From positions 17,633 through 81,632 of IMG/VR virus record IMGVR_UViG_3300043436_003269: a stretch of 64,000 nucleotides of DNA. One strand, given 5' to 3'. Position 1 is the stretch's first letter. The number at the start of each line of letters is the position of its first letter. This document shows positions 56,348 through 64,000 of the stretch, in pieces. The notes beneath the pieces are model-generated. The model did not search any database. It was not told the DNA's origin and worked only from the letters and a program-made list of their open reading frames with translations. Source of the DNA: a virus. The position numbers were made by a program, and so were the translations under genes.

Positions 56348-56518
56348 TTATTGGTTTTGTGTGTCTCCTGACATTTCTGCCTCACGTTGTTTTGTTAATT
56401 CCGCAAGTTGTCTTTTCATTGACTCTTGGAATAATTTTTGCATTGCACTGTCAGCCGCTTTTAATTTTTGATTTCTCGCTTGAACTTTCTTACGGTGTTC
56501 TTTGTCTTTTTTTCCCAT
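56348..56518 (-). CDS. Small basic helical protein, 56 aa
   Basis: MGKKDKEHRKKVQARNQKLK, then AMQKLFQESMKRQLAELTKQ. Fully helical, with a basic first half. It ends 1 nt before the gp46-like start and is shorter than most ORF cut-offs. It may be a nucleic-acid-binding accessory. Confidence 0.6.
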   Translation of the reverse strand: MGKKDKEHRKKVQARNQKLKAADSAMQKLFQESMKRQLAELTKQREAEMSGDTQNQ

Positions 56519-56533
56519 TTGTTTTGTTTTTAA

Positions 56534-56887
56534 TTAATGATTAGGTGATGGTCGATTCACTTCGAACCACTCGATAATTGCGTTGATTGCCCATACTGCT
56601 CCTGAAGCTAACATGCCATCAAAGAACCATGAGTAATACTTGTGAACTTCGAGCATTTCGTGTACAGGTGAATATAAGAAAATTCCGAAGAAAAATCCAA
56701 CCCAAACAGGTGTACACATCATACAAGATAACATTCCTTTAAGGAATTTAAAAAATCCTGTGAAAATTCTAAACCCGTGGTCGGCTTGGTTGAAAATGAA
56801 ATTTCTTGGTCCGTTGAAGATTGAACCGTAAACTAAGATGTTGCTTAACCCGTAAGCCATTACCATCCATAATAATAGTTGTACCAT
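56534..56887 (-). CDS. DUF1360-like membrane protein
   Basis: 117 residues. LLLWMVMAYGLSNILVYG, then LSCMMCTPVWVGFFFGIFLY with the Cys-x-x-Cys, and FFDGMLASGAVWAINAIIEW: the DUF1360 pattern. Three TM helices; the family is found in phages and Bacillus (YjcA), role unknown. Confidence 0.7.
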   Translation of the reverse strand: MVQLLLWMVMAYGLSNILVYGSIFNGPRNFIFNQADHGFRIFTGFFKFLKGMLSCMMCTPVWVGFFFGIFLYSPVHEMLEVHKYYSWFFDGMLASGAVWAINAIIEWFEVNRPSPNH

Positions 56888-56890
56888 ATC

Positions 56891-57064
56891 TTATTCGAAA
56901 ATTATTCCTTCTTTTTCAACATATTGTTTAAAGGCTTCTTCGGCCTCTTCCTTTGTTGGATAATAACCGATTATCTCATCATGAGTAAGTGGGTCGTTAA
57001 CCCCAAATTTTTCCCCTCCGATTGTATCGAAGATAAATGTGTCTAAAATTTCTTGTGTTATCAT
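56891..57064 (-). CDS. Unknown acidic protein, 57 aa
   Basis: MITQEILDTFIFDTIGGEKF, GYYPTKEEAEEAFKQYVEKE. A strand-helix mini-domain with the 'T-x-E-E-A-E-E-A' helix common in small phage proteins. It sits 3 nt upstream of DUF1360, 8 nt after the VPVEK-repeat gene. Confidence 0.6.
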   Translation of the reverse strand: MITQEILDTFIFDTIGGEKFGVNDPLTHDEIIGYYPTKEEAEEAFKQYVEKEGIIFE

Positions 57065-57072
57065 ATTTCTTT

Positions 57073-57897
57073 TTATTTGTATAATTTATCGTCCAGGTTT
57101 GACCCCTTTAAGTAGACGGCTTGTTTATTGTCTTGGAACTTTTGAATCTCTTGAATCGTTTGTTCCAATTCTTTTATTTTTTTGTCTTTCTCCAAAGTTT
57201 CTTGTCTAACTTTAGCTAAAGTGTTTTGTAATGCGTCAAGTTTAGACTTTGATGAATTGTCCGTTGTCTCCTTCTCTACGACCACTTCCACTATCTTTTC
57301 GACTGGTGGTTTGGCTAAATGTTCATCTAAAGTTCGTCTAAGTTCATCTAGTTCTTCATCCTTCTTAGACATTTTATAGTGGAAAATATTTTCGTTTTCT
57401 GTCGTTATAGTGGAAAATTCTTGTTTAATTGTACCTATTTCGGTAGTTTTAGTGGAAAATTCTTGCTCCAACTGTTGTATTTTTAACAACAGTTCATTCT
57501 CACTACTGTTGTCGTAAATTGTTACAATTTTTTCGACAGGAACCTCTTTGATAATTTCCTTAATAACCACTTTATCAACAGGTACCTCTTTGATGACCTC
57601 AACCAATTTTTCAACAGTTACTTCCTTGATTACTTCAACAGGGACCTCAACGTATTCTACCTTAACAACTTCTTTGATAACCTCAACAGGTATTTCCACC
57701 CGTTTTTCAACAATAACCTCCTTTATTAAGTGTTTTTCACCTTCATTAACCGTTTTTCCCAATAATCCATACTTTTCAATCATAAACCCTTCCAAATAAG
57801 ATTTCTTCACAATATCTTCAGGAACTAACTTATTTAGTTCACAATATCGTGTCAAATCTTTATACTGACCTGAGTCAAGTTGGAAGGTGATATCCAT
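57073..57897 (-). CDS. VPVEKIVE-repeat coiled-coil protein
   Basis: 274 residues. N-terminal helical domain (~1-60) with LDSGQYKDLTRYCELNKL; then at ~60-130 about seven short repeats around VEVPVEVIKEV/VPVEKIV; then three EFSTxTTE-type segments whose DNA contains repeated AGTGGAAAATTCTTG; finally a coiled coil (LEKDKKIKELEQTIQEI). An elongated bridging protein. Its 3' end is 8 nt from a small gene and its start overlaps the gp47-like stop by 1 nt. Confidence 0.65.
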   Translation of the reverse strand: MDITFQLDSGQYKDLTRYCELNKLVPEDIVKKSYLEGFMIEKYGLLGKTVNEGEKHLIKEVIVEKRVEIPVEVIKEVVKVEYVEVPVEVIKEVTVEKLVEVIKEVPVDKVVIKEIIKEVPVEKIVTIYDNSSENELLLKIQQLEQEFSTKTTEIGTIKQEFSTITTENENIFHYKMSKKDEELDELRRTLDEHLAKPPVEKIVEVVVEKETTDNSSKSKLDALQNTLAKVRQETLEKDKKIKELEQTIQEIQKFQDNKQAVYLKGSNLDDKLYK

Positions 57898-58676
57898 TAG
57901 TAGTTCATTAATTTTTCAGCTCCATTGACAAGGTCGTCAATTGAGTTAATACGGAACGCCAAAAATGGTTTTGGATTTGGTAAATCAACAAAGTCATACT
58001 CATCTTTCTCAACATCGTACACACCATAACCGTGTTTGGTAATCTTCTCACCAAAGTTTTGTTGAATAGTTGAACCAATCATGTAGGCTTTCTTTTTACC
58101 AGGGATGTCGAACACTTGTCGTTTGTGAATATCTCCACACAATACCAAGTCACACCCATTAAACTTATCTACGTCAAATCCATCTTCAAACTTATATCCA
58201 ATATCGGTATATAAACCTTGGATAGGTCCGTGGAATAATCCAATGTTTGTCTTATCTGACTTTTGAATGTCAGGTGGAATGTTATGGTCCATTAATGAAT
58301 ATACACACCAGTTAATGTTGTCATCCTCATAAACCCCACGGTTTTTAAGATAAACAATTTGGTCATTCTTCAATGAATCAATAATAGGAGTGAGAGCGTC
58401 CAACCTTGTGTTGTTGTTTTCAAGGAAGTCGTGGTTCCCAATGATAACTATAGTTTTGGCAATTTTAGCACATTCAGATAAAACCCAAGCAACGAATTCA
58501 ACTAATTCGGGTGTCATCTGATTTTTTGAGTGAACCAAATCTCCTGTGAAAACAATACGGTCTGGTCGTAATGTTTCCCACTCCTTTAATGCTGTTTGTA
58601 GTATACCACGATATAAATCATGGTCCTTAAATAATCTGACGTGTAGGTCAGAAAAGTGAACTAATCTATTAATCAT
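57897..58676 (-). CDS. gp47/SbcD/Mre11-like nuclease
   Basis: 259 residues. Calcineurin-like phosphoesterase motifs in order: HFSDLHVRLF (motif I, D-x-H), RIVFTGDLVHSKN (GDxxH-like), VIIGNHDFLEN (GNHD), GLFHGPIQG and LVLCGDIHKRQVF (GDxHxxQ). These residues bind two Mn ions in Mre11. It lacks the capping domain of longer members and matches the short phage gp47 type. Works with the gp46-like ATPase. Overlaps the zinc-ribbon gene by 8 nt. Confidence 0.9.
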   Translation of the reverse strand: MINRLVHFSDLHVRLFKDHDLYRGILQTALKEWETLRPDRIVFTGDLVHSKNQMTPELVEFVAWVLSECAKIAKTIVIIGNHDFLENNNTRLDALTPIIDSLKNDQIVYLKNRGVYEDDNINWCVYSLMDHNIPPDIQKSDKTNIGLFHGPIQGLYTDIGYKFEDGFDVDKFNGCDLVLCGDIHKRQVFDIPGKKKAYMIGSTIQQNFGEKITKHGYGVYDVEKDEYDFVDLPNPKPFLAFRINSIDDLVNGAEKLMNY

Positions 58677-58911
58677 TCAATGTAATCTTTGGTTGTTCTG
58701 CGTCGTCAAAAGGGTTGAATCCTTTATTTACGTGTCCACAAGAATCACATTTATAAATTGGGAAAGGTACGATGGTATCTTCAGCAGAACCTGTCAACAA
58801 TTTAGATACTTTCTTAATGTAAATCACCTCACGGAAGTAGATGCTTTCACATTTCTCACATTTGATAGTTTCACTATCTCTTAAATTAACTTTTGGTGTT
58901 AAATCGCTCAT
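58669..58911 (-). CDS. Zinc-ribbon protein, 80 aa
   Basis: CEKCESIYFREVIYIKKVSK, then PFPIYKCDSCGHVNKGFNPF: two CxxC knuckles about 30 residues apart, a classic zinc ribbon. Phage proteins with this layout often lie next to gp47, possibly as replication or transcription accessories. Overlaps gp47-like by 8 nt. Confidence 0.7.
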   Translation of the reverse strand: MSDLTPKVNLRDSETIKCEKCESIYFREVIYIKKVSKLLTGSAEDTIVPFPIYKCDSCGHVNKGFNPFDDAEQPKITLND

Positions 58912-58943
58912 ATTTGTTTTTTTATAAGTTTAATCAATTAAGG

Positions 58944-59798
58944 TTATTTTGTCAAATATTGATTGACATCCATATCCATAACAATATTAATAATGTTTTG
59001 AGGAACTTTGTATTCATCATATAATGAATCTTCTTTTAGATGGGAAATCACACAACCATAAAGTTTAATATTACCATACTTACTACCCTCCAACATCTTC
59101 AATAATAACTTACCGTAAAGTGGTAGTTGGACATAGTAGTGACCCAAAGCAGTGTCATGATAATCGTCGAATGGATGTAACATTTTCTTAGTGAAATTTG
59201 TTACAGTAAAGTTCTTTGGTTTGTTTGTTTTCCAATCGGTAATCACAATACCAAACTCAGTTTTCTCACGGTTCATCATCAACCATACTTTATCGGGTTG
59301 ACCTGTATAACCAAGTTCAGGATGACCCAAAACCATCTCAGTATCAAGTAATACTGCCCCTCGTTCTTCCATAAGGTTAAGGTATTTTTTACCAGCAACA
59401 ATCATGTTATCACCCTTCATGATTTGTGTTAAGTCACATTCAAATTCAGGTTGTCTAACCTCTTTATAACTTCCGTGTTTTTTGATAACCTCACTCTCTA
59501 AAACAAAGTGAACACGACTACCCATATTGGTAGAGTAATCACCAGCCGCTGCCCATTCAGCTATCAACTCTTGTTGTTTAATTGGGTCACCTTTCGCAAC
59601 TTTATAAGAAACTTCTTCTGTTGCAAATTCTGTGTAGAATTTTTTCAATACTTTGGACACTGACGGGTAATCAGTTCTCCCGTTCATTGTATATTTGTGG
59701 TCTGCCTCTTCAAACGTCAAACCAAGTTCTGATTGTTTTTGTGAAATAATCTCTCTTATTTCTTTAGCAACATCATTTAATCTCATAGTAGTATTCAT
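58944..59798 (-). CDS. PD-(D/E)XK RecB-type nuclease
   Basis: 284 residues. The core motifs: GSRVHFVLESEV (motif with His), TGQPDKVWLM (Asp), FGIVITDWKTNKPK (D-x-K: D-W-K), and HYYVQLPLYGKLLL (QxxxY), the arrangement of RecB/Cas4-like exonucleases. No Cys cluster for an iron-sulfur centre, unlike Cas4. Likely processes DNA ends alongside gp46/gp47. It overlaps the primase by 26 nt. Confidence 0.8.
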   Translation of the reverse strand: MNTTMRLNDVAKEIREIISQKQSELGLTFEEADHKYTMNGRTDYPSVSKVLKKFYTEFATEEVSYKVAKGDPIKQQELIAEWAAAGDYSTNMGSRVHFVLESEVIKKHGSYKEVRQPEFECDLTQIMKGDNMIVAGKKYLNLMEERGAVLLDTEMVLGHPELGYTGQPDKVWLMMNREKTEFGIVITDWKTNKPKNFTVTNFTKKMLHPFDDYHDTALGHYYVQLPLYGKLLLKMLEGSKYGNIKLYGCVISHLKEDSLYDEYKVPQNIINIVMDMDVNQYLTK

Positions 59799-60687
59799 TT
59801 ATTTGTCCTCTTAAATCACAGATATCCTTATCCATCGGCAATTTAATGATTTTTATTTTATTATACAACACTCCACCATTTAATTCATGATAAAGTTTTA
59901 ATCCATCCTTCCACGCATCACCATCCACACATATAATCACATTACCTTTGGCATTGTTGTATAAGGTTTCAAATAATAACTTACTCATCTTCTTACCTAA
60001 CATCACGATTGAGTTCTCTAGAAAGAATCCGTCAAATGCCCCCTCAACCAAATAAACGTCTTTTGACCAATCAATCAACCCTTCGTTGAATATGATTTCA
60101 TCTTTTGGTACTGATGGATTTTTATACTTCATCTTCTTTGATACCCAAGCCCTTGCAACAAAGTAATTTAACGTTCCTTCTTTGTTGAATGATGGGACGA
60201 TGATTCGATAAGCGAAGTCACCACTAACGGTATATCCTATCTTATATTTCTTGATTATTTCATCCGTGATACCTCTTGACTTGAGGTAATTCATAGCTTC
60301 GATATGTGGAATGAATCTTGCGTTAGAATCTTCAAAGGTCGTGTAACCTTCAGGTAATTTTAACTTTGGTTTCTTTGCATCTTGTTGTTTTAATTCCTCA
60401 GGTTTGATGAGGTTGTATACTTTCTTTTGGGCTTTGGTTGCGTGTTTATCAAATAATCTCCCTAATGGTCCTTGAGTACCGTATGTCTCACCACAAGACC
60501 AACACTTGTATACGTGTTTTGAATAGTTGATTTCAAGGTTTCCTTTTCCATCTCCACCGTCAAGTCCTTTCTCGTCAGCACAGACAGGACAGTCAAAAGA
60601 TATTTGACCTTTTGACTCGTAGTGTTGTTTCTCATGACCCAACACATCTCTTAACAATTCCACTAAAACCTCTACCTCATCTGACAT
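59773..60687 (-). CDS. DNA primase (zinc finger plus TOPRIM)
   Basis: 304 residues. Zinc finger CPVCADE...CWSCGE at about 33-65; a linker; then a TOPRIM domain: VYLVEGAFDGFF (Glu), VMLGK, and VIICVDGDAWKDG (DxD). This is the DnaG-type arrangement without a helicase domain, short compared with cellular DnaG (~600 residues). Makes RNA primers for lagging-strand synthesis. A TATATTTA box lies 4 nt before the ATG, a degenerate member of the leaderless class with no clear -33 box. Confidence 0.88.
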   Translation of the reverse strand: MSDEVEVLVELLRDVLGHEKQHYESKGQISFDCPVCADEKGLDGGDGKGNLEINYSKHVYKCWSCGETYGTQGPLGRLFDKHATKAQKKVYNLIKPEELKQQDAKKPKLKLPEGYTTFEDSNARFIPHIEAMNYLKSRGITDEIIKKYKIGYTVSGDFAYRIIVPSFNKEGTLNYFVARAWVSKKMKYKNPSVPKDEIIFNEGLIDWSKDVYLVEGAFDGFFLENSIVMLGKKMSKLLFETLYNNAKGNVIICVDGDAWKDGLKLYHELNGGVLYNKIKIIKLPMDKDICDLRGQINEYYYEIK

Positions 60688-60718
60688 ACACTAAATATAG
60701 TAAATTTTTTGGTTTTAA

Positions 60719-60883
60719 CTACACACGTGGGTGATTACTATTCCAAAAACCAATAACATTTTTTCTCCACCAATTTTTGAAACGATTACCGTCTTTCAAT
60801 TTTGAACCTACAATGTATTCAATGATTACAAATACTACCGCTAAGGACATCATTAGTGTCCAAATAATTAAAATTATATCCAT
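60719..60883 (-). CDS. Small single-TM protein, 54 aa
   Basis: MDIILIIWTLMMSLAVVFVI, then a basic tail with Trp residues (NRFKNWWRKNVIGFWNSN). Overlaps the upstream gene by 10 nt. Topology like small inner-membrane accessory proteins; no known function. Confidence 0.55.
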   Translation of the reverse strand: MDIILIIWTLMMSLAVVFVIIEYIVGSKLKDGNRFKNWWRKNVIGFWNSNHPRV

Positions 60884-61239
60884 GTTATTTTTTTTATATT
60901 GTCAATCCATTTAATTTCAATACCAAAATAAACTGCATGACTTCTAACCTCGGTTAAAAGGTGTTTTTTGATTAATTTATTAATTTTTATTTTGGAAATG
61001 TTTTTTTGACCATAAATGTCAGATGACTGCCATCTTTTACCTTCAAGAACATTTATCTTACCAAAAAGTTCGCCTTTGAACTCAACATCAATTTCATGAT
61101 GCATGGGATATTTTCTGAAGTTTGTAATTTTAAATGAACCCCTTAAAGTTCCATTTGTAAATGATATGTCGCCACCCGAAAACTTTTTGATTGCTTTCTT
61201 AATTCCTTTGGATTCATCATCATTTATCACATGTCTCAT
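60874..61239 (-). CDS. Unknown protein, 121 aa
   Basis: MRHVINDDESKGIKKAIKKF, a basic helical start, then beta strands (GTLRGSFKITNFRKYP, HEIDVEFKGELFG). The promoter -7 box ends 4 nt before the ATG, implying a leaderless mRNA. Function unknown. Confidence 0.6.
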   Translation of the reverse strand: MRHVINDDESKGIKKAIKKFSGGDISFTNGTLRGSFKITNFRKYPMHHEIDVEFKGELFGKINVLEGKRWQSSDIYGQKNISKIKINKLIKKHLLTEVRSHAVYFGIEIKWIDNIKKITWI

Positions 61240-61243
61240 ACGA

Positions 61244-61275
61244 CAAAGATAATGATAATATTTTAATTTACCAAA
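61244..61275 (-). promoter_or_regulatory. Bacteroidota-type promoter, leaderless start
   Basis: Leftward TTTG at 61275-61272, 20-nt spacer, TATCTTTG at 61251-61244, TCGT, ATG at 61239. The -33 box lies in the end of the RuvC-like gene. Confidence 0.75.
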
Positions 61276-61870
61276 TTTCTTTGAGTTTCATCATACCAAG
61301 TGCCGCGCAATAGGCATCTGTTTGGTCGAAATTCTCTTTTTTCAAGGTATTGTTCTTGGTGTATTGCCAAGTAATCTGTGGTTCTCGTTTTGCAACCAAA
61401 TCCCAAATAATAACTTTTTTATCTGTATCTTTTGGAAGACCACCAAATAAAACGTGTTTACCCTTGTCGTTTTGTTGAACTAAATGTGGGAACGCAAACT
61501 TTCTTGAGTTGTAAGTTGAAATGAATTCAGGGACAATACCAAGAACATCATACACTTCTTTACACACCAAAGTGTTAAACCTCATAAGTGTTCCAACAGT
61601 ATATACGTTGTTTGAGTTTAATAGCGGTTCCTCAATCACAACACTACTGATTCCCATACCAACATAATCTTCAAGTTTTTTTCTAAAGATGTTACCCTTA
61701 AGAATAAGTTCCTCGATTTTGTTTTCAACTTTTGGTTTAGGTACTGGAGAAATGTGAGTTAACTCCAACAATTCTTTTGTTTGAATGTCAAATAATGCCC
61801 AACCAATAGTTTTAGTTGATACGTCTAAACCCAAAACTTTGGGTGAATTTTTATTGATGTTTTTTGCCAT
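61268..61870 (-). CDS. RuvC-fold Holliday-junction resolvase-like nuclease
   Basis: 200 residues. RNase H-like fold with acidic residues in RuvC order: VLGLDVSTKTIGWALFD (Asp), SSVVIEEPLL (Glu), and NFDQTDAYCAALGMM (Asp-x-x-Asp). The central part (YNSRKFAFPHL, KVIIWDLVAKREP) is typical of phage RuvC-like proteins. It should cleave branched DNA during recombination or before packaging. 1 nt from the structural gene upstream. Confidence 0.8.
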   Translation of the reverse strand: MAKNINKNSPKVLGLDVSTKTIGWALFDIQTKELLELTHISPVPKPKVENKIEELILKGNIFRKKLEDYVGMGISSVVIEEPLLNSNNVYTVGTLMRFNTLVCKEVYDVLGIVPEFISTYNSRKFAFPHLVQQNDKGKHVLFGGLPKDTDKKVIIWDLVAKREPQITWQYTKNNTLKKENFDQTDAYCAALGMMKLKEIW

Positions 61871-61871
61871 G

Positions 61872-64000
61872 TTAAAAATCTAATTTAACCACATACTGCT
61901 GAATACCTTGTCTTAATTCAGGAGACTGTAGTTTAGATATAACAATAAGGTCATAATTAGAATCGTAAAGCCCAATTTCAGTAACATATGAAGTTGTTCC
62001 CGAAGTCCATGTTGGGTTTGATGTGTTGGAAAATTGGTTTCTACCCAAATTAATAAGGTATCTCATTTCATAGATTGTTGCAGTGATGTCTGTTTCTAAA
62101 TTACCGTAGAAGTAATATTCATCACCAAAATTCAATATTTCTGGATATCCGTTTTCAGGTATATCAATATAATTCGCCAAATTATATGTTGGAGCGGATG
62201 AATATAATGTATTTGTAATTTGGAAGGTATTACCCGTTAAACCACTAACAGTCAAATATCCATTAACACTTGTTCCACTAATCTCACTTGTAAAATCAAT
62301 TTCTTTCCAAGCCGTTGGACTTGGTTGTGTGTCACCACTTACAATTTGACACAATAATTTAAATGAGTTTGCAGAATATCCTGAAAGAGCTCCTTCAGAT
62401 AAGAATGGGAACTCATTACCAAATCTTACCGCAACGTTCTGAGATTCAATAGTACATCCTGTGCTTGGTCCTTGAATAACGGAATAATAGTTACAGTGTA
62501 ATGAATTTGTAAATCCTGTTGAGTCTAAACGATAAGTTACCCACATTCTTTGAGTATCGTTGGATAGAATACCTGTGGCATCTTGTCCTGTAACACAAGT
62601 GTTTGGTGTAATAAGGGATAATTTAGGTGCGGTTAAAGTCCAGTTTCTATTTGCTTTATAAGACATTGCGGCAATTATTTCCTCATCGTCAATGATAACA
62701 ATTTCTTGGTCAGGGAATACTTTACCAACCCTATTTAAATTACCATTACTATCAGGATTTGTATCCCATAAATGGAAATATCTAATACCTGGGTCATTCA
62801 TGTCAATATTTTCAGTTGACTTAATGTAGTAAGGTTTACACAAATCATATCCTGCAGGGTCAATATAAAACGTTTCACCAATACTTGAACCTGAAGATTT
62901 ATGCCACATTAACGTAGGTAAAGTTAATTTAAAATGTCTTGCTAAACCAATATCATCGTTAGGATTTTGAGGGTCGTAAGGCACTGTTGAGAATTTTTCA
63001 CCATATACGTTATCGATGTCTTGATTAGTATAATGTATAATCCCAATCGCCTTTTGTTCTCTTGGAGTCACCACTACTTGTTCATCAAATGAATTATAAT
63101 AATAAACTAAACTTGTATCTGTTTGAGCACTTTCAGTTTGATATCCCAAATATTCTTTAGTTCCCAAATAAGAAACCGAACCATAACTATTATAACTTTC
63201 ATATTGACTTGAGAATAAACCAGCAGGATTAACCGACCAAGGAATATTCATATTCCATATTACAGTATTTTCACGATTTGTAATATCACATGGTGATTCA
63301 AAATTCAAAGTATCTGTTTGCCAATAAGGTGCTGGAGTAATTGTATCATATAATTGAGTCATCCCTGAAGGATAAATCAAAGCTCGAGCCATATTACCAC
63401 TAACAGCAATAGATGAATAATCAGGTAAACTTCTGTCCAAAGTCAATGTAAATACCGTAGTTGCCGTTGTCCCTGTTGTTGGGTCAATGTCTTGAATTCT
63501 ATAAGTTAGTACAGGATATGTTCCAATATTACCACAACCTCCATTACCATCAAATATTAATGTTATGTAATCGTTAATTGATGGTGTTCCTGATGTGATG
63601 GCACAAAACGCAGGGTCAAGTTCAATATCAACAGTAGTTTGTCCCGTCAATGTGGTCATATCAACCCAATAATTAGATGTTACAGTATACGCAGAACTTG
63701 TTTGAGCCGACCAGTTACCCTGAGTACCCCCAGTAACAAAAAACCCTTTAGGTCCTGCAGAATTGTATACAGGTTGAATCTTATTATCCAAGAATGGAAT
63801 ACCATAAGTTCCTCCACTATTACCTTGAACATAATATGGGTATTTAATGTTCTGTTTATTTGATTGTGGGGAACCTGTGTCATTTTGAGCATTAAATGCT
63901 GGCATCAAAATGTTGTTGTTAACTATATTATAATTTGTCGCGGCACTATAACTAACCTCACTATCACCAATTTGGAAATAAGAAATTGAAAAATTACCTT
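61872..64000 (-). CDS. Tail-fibre/baseplate-like structural protein (5' end outside window)
   Basis: The frame is open from the stop at 61872 to the right edge, so at least 709 codons are present and the start is missing. An internal ATG at 63905 is not the start, because the upstream codons read FSISYFQIGDSEVSYSAATN, a natural N-terminal domain. The rest is Ser/Thr/Gly/Tyr-rich and strand-rich (GYLTVSGLTGNTFQI; EIGLYDSNYDLIVISKL), with EIGLYD near the C-terminus as in phage tail-fibre/collar modules. No enzymatic motif. Confidence 0.7.
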   Translation of the reverse strand, partial: GNFSISYFQIGDSEVSYSAATNYNIVNNNILMPAFNAQNDTGSPQSNKQNIKYPYYVQGNSGGTYGIPFLDNKIQPVYNSAGPKGFFVTGGTQGNWSAQTSSAYTVTSNYWVDMTTLTGQTTVDIELDPAFCAITSGTPSINDYITLIFDGNGGCGNIGTYPVLTYRIQDIDPTTGTTATTVFTLTLDRSLPDYSSIAVSGNMARALIYPSGMTQLYDTITPAPYWQTDTLNFESPCDITNRENTVIWNMNIPWSVNPAGLFSSQYESYNSYGSVSYLGTKEYLGYQTESAQTDTSLVYYYNSFDEQVVVTPREQKAIGIIHYTNQDIDNVYGEKFSTVPYDPQNPNDDIGLARHFKLTLPTLMWHKSSGSSIGETFYIDPAGYDLCKPYYIKSTENIDMNDPGIRYFHLWDTNPDSNGNLNRVGKVFPDQEIVIIDDEEIIAAMSYKANRNWTLTAPKLSLITPNTCVTGQDATGILSNDTQRMWVTYRLDSTGFTNSLHCNYYSVIQGPSTGCTIESQNVAVRFGNEFPFLSEGALSGYSANSFKLLCQIVSGDTQPSPTAWKEIDFTSEISGTSVNGYLTVSGLTGNTFQITNTLYSSAPTYNLANYIDIPENGYPEILNFGDEYYFYGNLETDITATIYEMRYLINLGRNQFSNTSNPTWTSGTTSYVTEIGLYDSNYDLIVISKLQSPELRQGIQQYVVKLDF

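Noticed and set aside
58944-59798. Cas4
   Set aside because: RecB-type motifs are present, but no Cys cluster for the iron-sulfur centre and no CRISPR context.

Overview
This window reads as part of the genome of a large, tailed (T4-like/jumbo-type) bacteriophage infecting a member of the Bacteroidota. The phage reading rests on dense, overlapping, mostly leftward genes, many of them small and unknown. Among them are a DNA primase, a gp46/gp47 (SbcC/SbcD-like) recombination pair, a RuvC-fold nuclease, a RecB-type nuclease, a phage sigma-70 factor, several peptidoglycan-degrading enzymes, a spanin-like pair and a tail-fibre-like structural protein. The host reading rests on three things visible in the sequence: promoters of the Bacteroidota type (TTTG, 18-20 nt spacer, TAnnTTTG), start codons preceded by A-rich stretches rather than Shine-Dalgarno sites, and a secreted protein ending in a type IX secretion (T9SS) sorting domain.

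Layout. 1-3095 (-): a protein with six exact 66-bp-period repeats, then three proteins sharing an N-terminal IITEEQ motif, one with a zinc-metallopeptidase motif. 3144-4690 (+): an archaeo-eukaryotic-primase-like protein, two small unknowns and an HNH nuclease. 4702-13156 (-): an envelope/secretion block with endolysin, a lectin with a nested LamG domain, a secreted nuclease, an outer-membrane-barrel-like protein, a holin-like protein, a CsgG-like lipoprotein and a cohesin/dockerin/T9SS protein. 13246-21659: secreted and cytoplasmic peptidase-like proteins, dTDP-glucose dehydratase, a lytic transglycosylase and zinc-finger proteins. 21710-24450: smpB, an uncharacterised structured RNA of about 960 nt with its own promoter and terminator, and a tRNA-Met. 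24458-35016: DUF192, DHH phosphoesterase, Dps-like protein, DNA methyltransferase, P-loop kinase, FkbM methyltransferase, type II glutamine synthetase. 35041-44218: thioredoxin, glutaredoxin, PcfJ-like protein, LRR protein, Dam-type methylase, DnaJ. 44190-51960 (-): a histone-H1-like protein, large acidic proteins that look virion-related, spanin-like pair, amidase. 52028-61870 (-): sigma factor, gp46/gp47, RecB-like nuclease, primase, RuvC-like nuclease. 61872 to the right edge: structural protein, 5' end outside the window.

How the parts may work together (inference). Host-type promoters drive one gene set, and several lie only 4-5 nt upstream of start codons, which implies leaderless mRNAs. 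A second motif, TATTTATA, sits just upstream of another set, including the genes for the IITEEQ/xEQ proteins, and is a candidate late promoter for the phage sigma factor. The shared N-terminal segment ending in hydrophobic-x-E-Q resembles T4 capsid-targeting propeptides, so these proteins may be packaged in the capsid. The secretion block suggests that the phage remodels or decorates the host envelope. The large RNA beside a tRNA, in a phage, recalls the GOLLD and ROOL families of giant phage RNAs and is the most promising object in the window. All family assignments are from reading motifs by eye; no database was searched.
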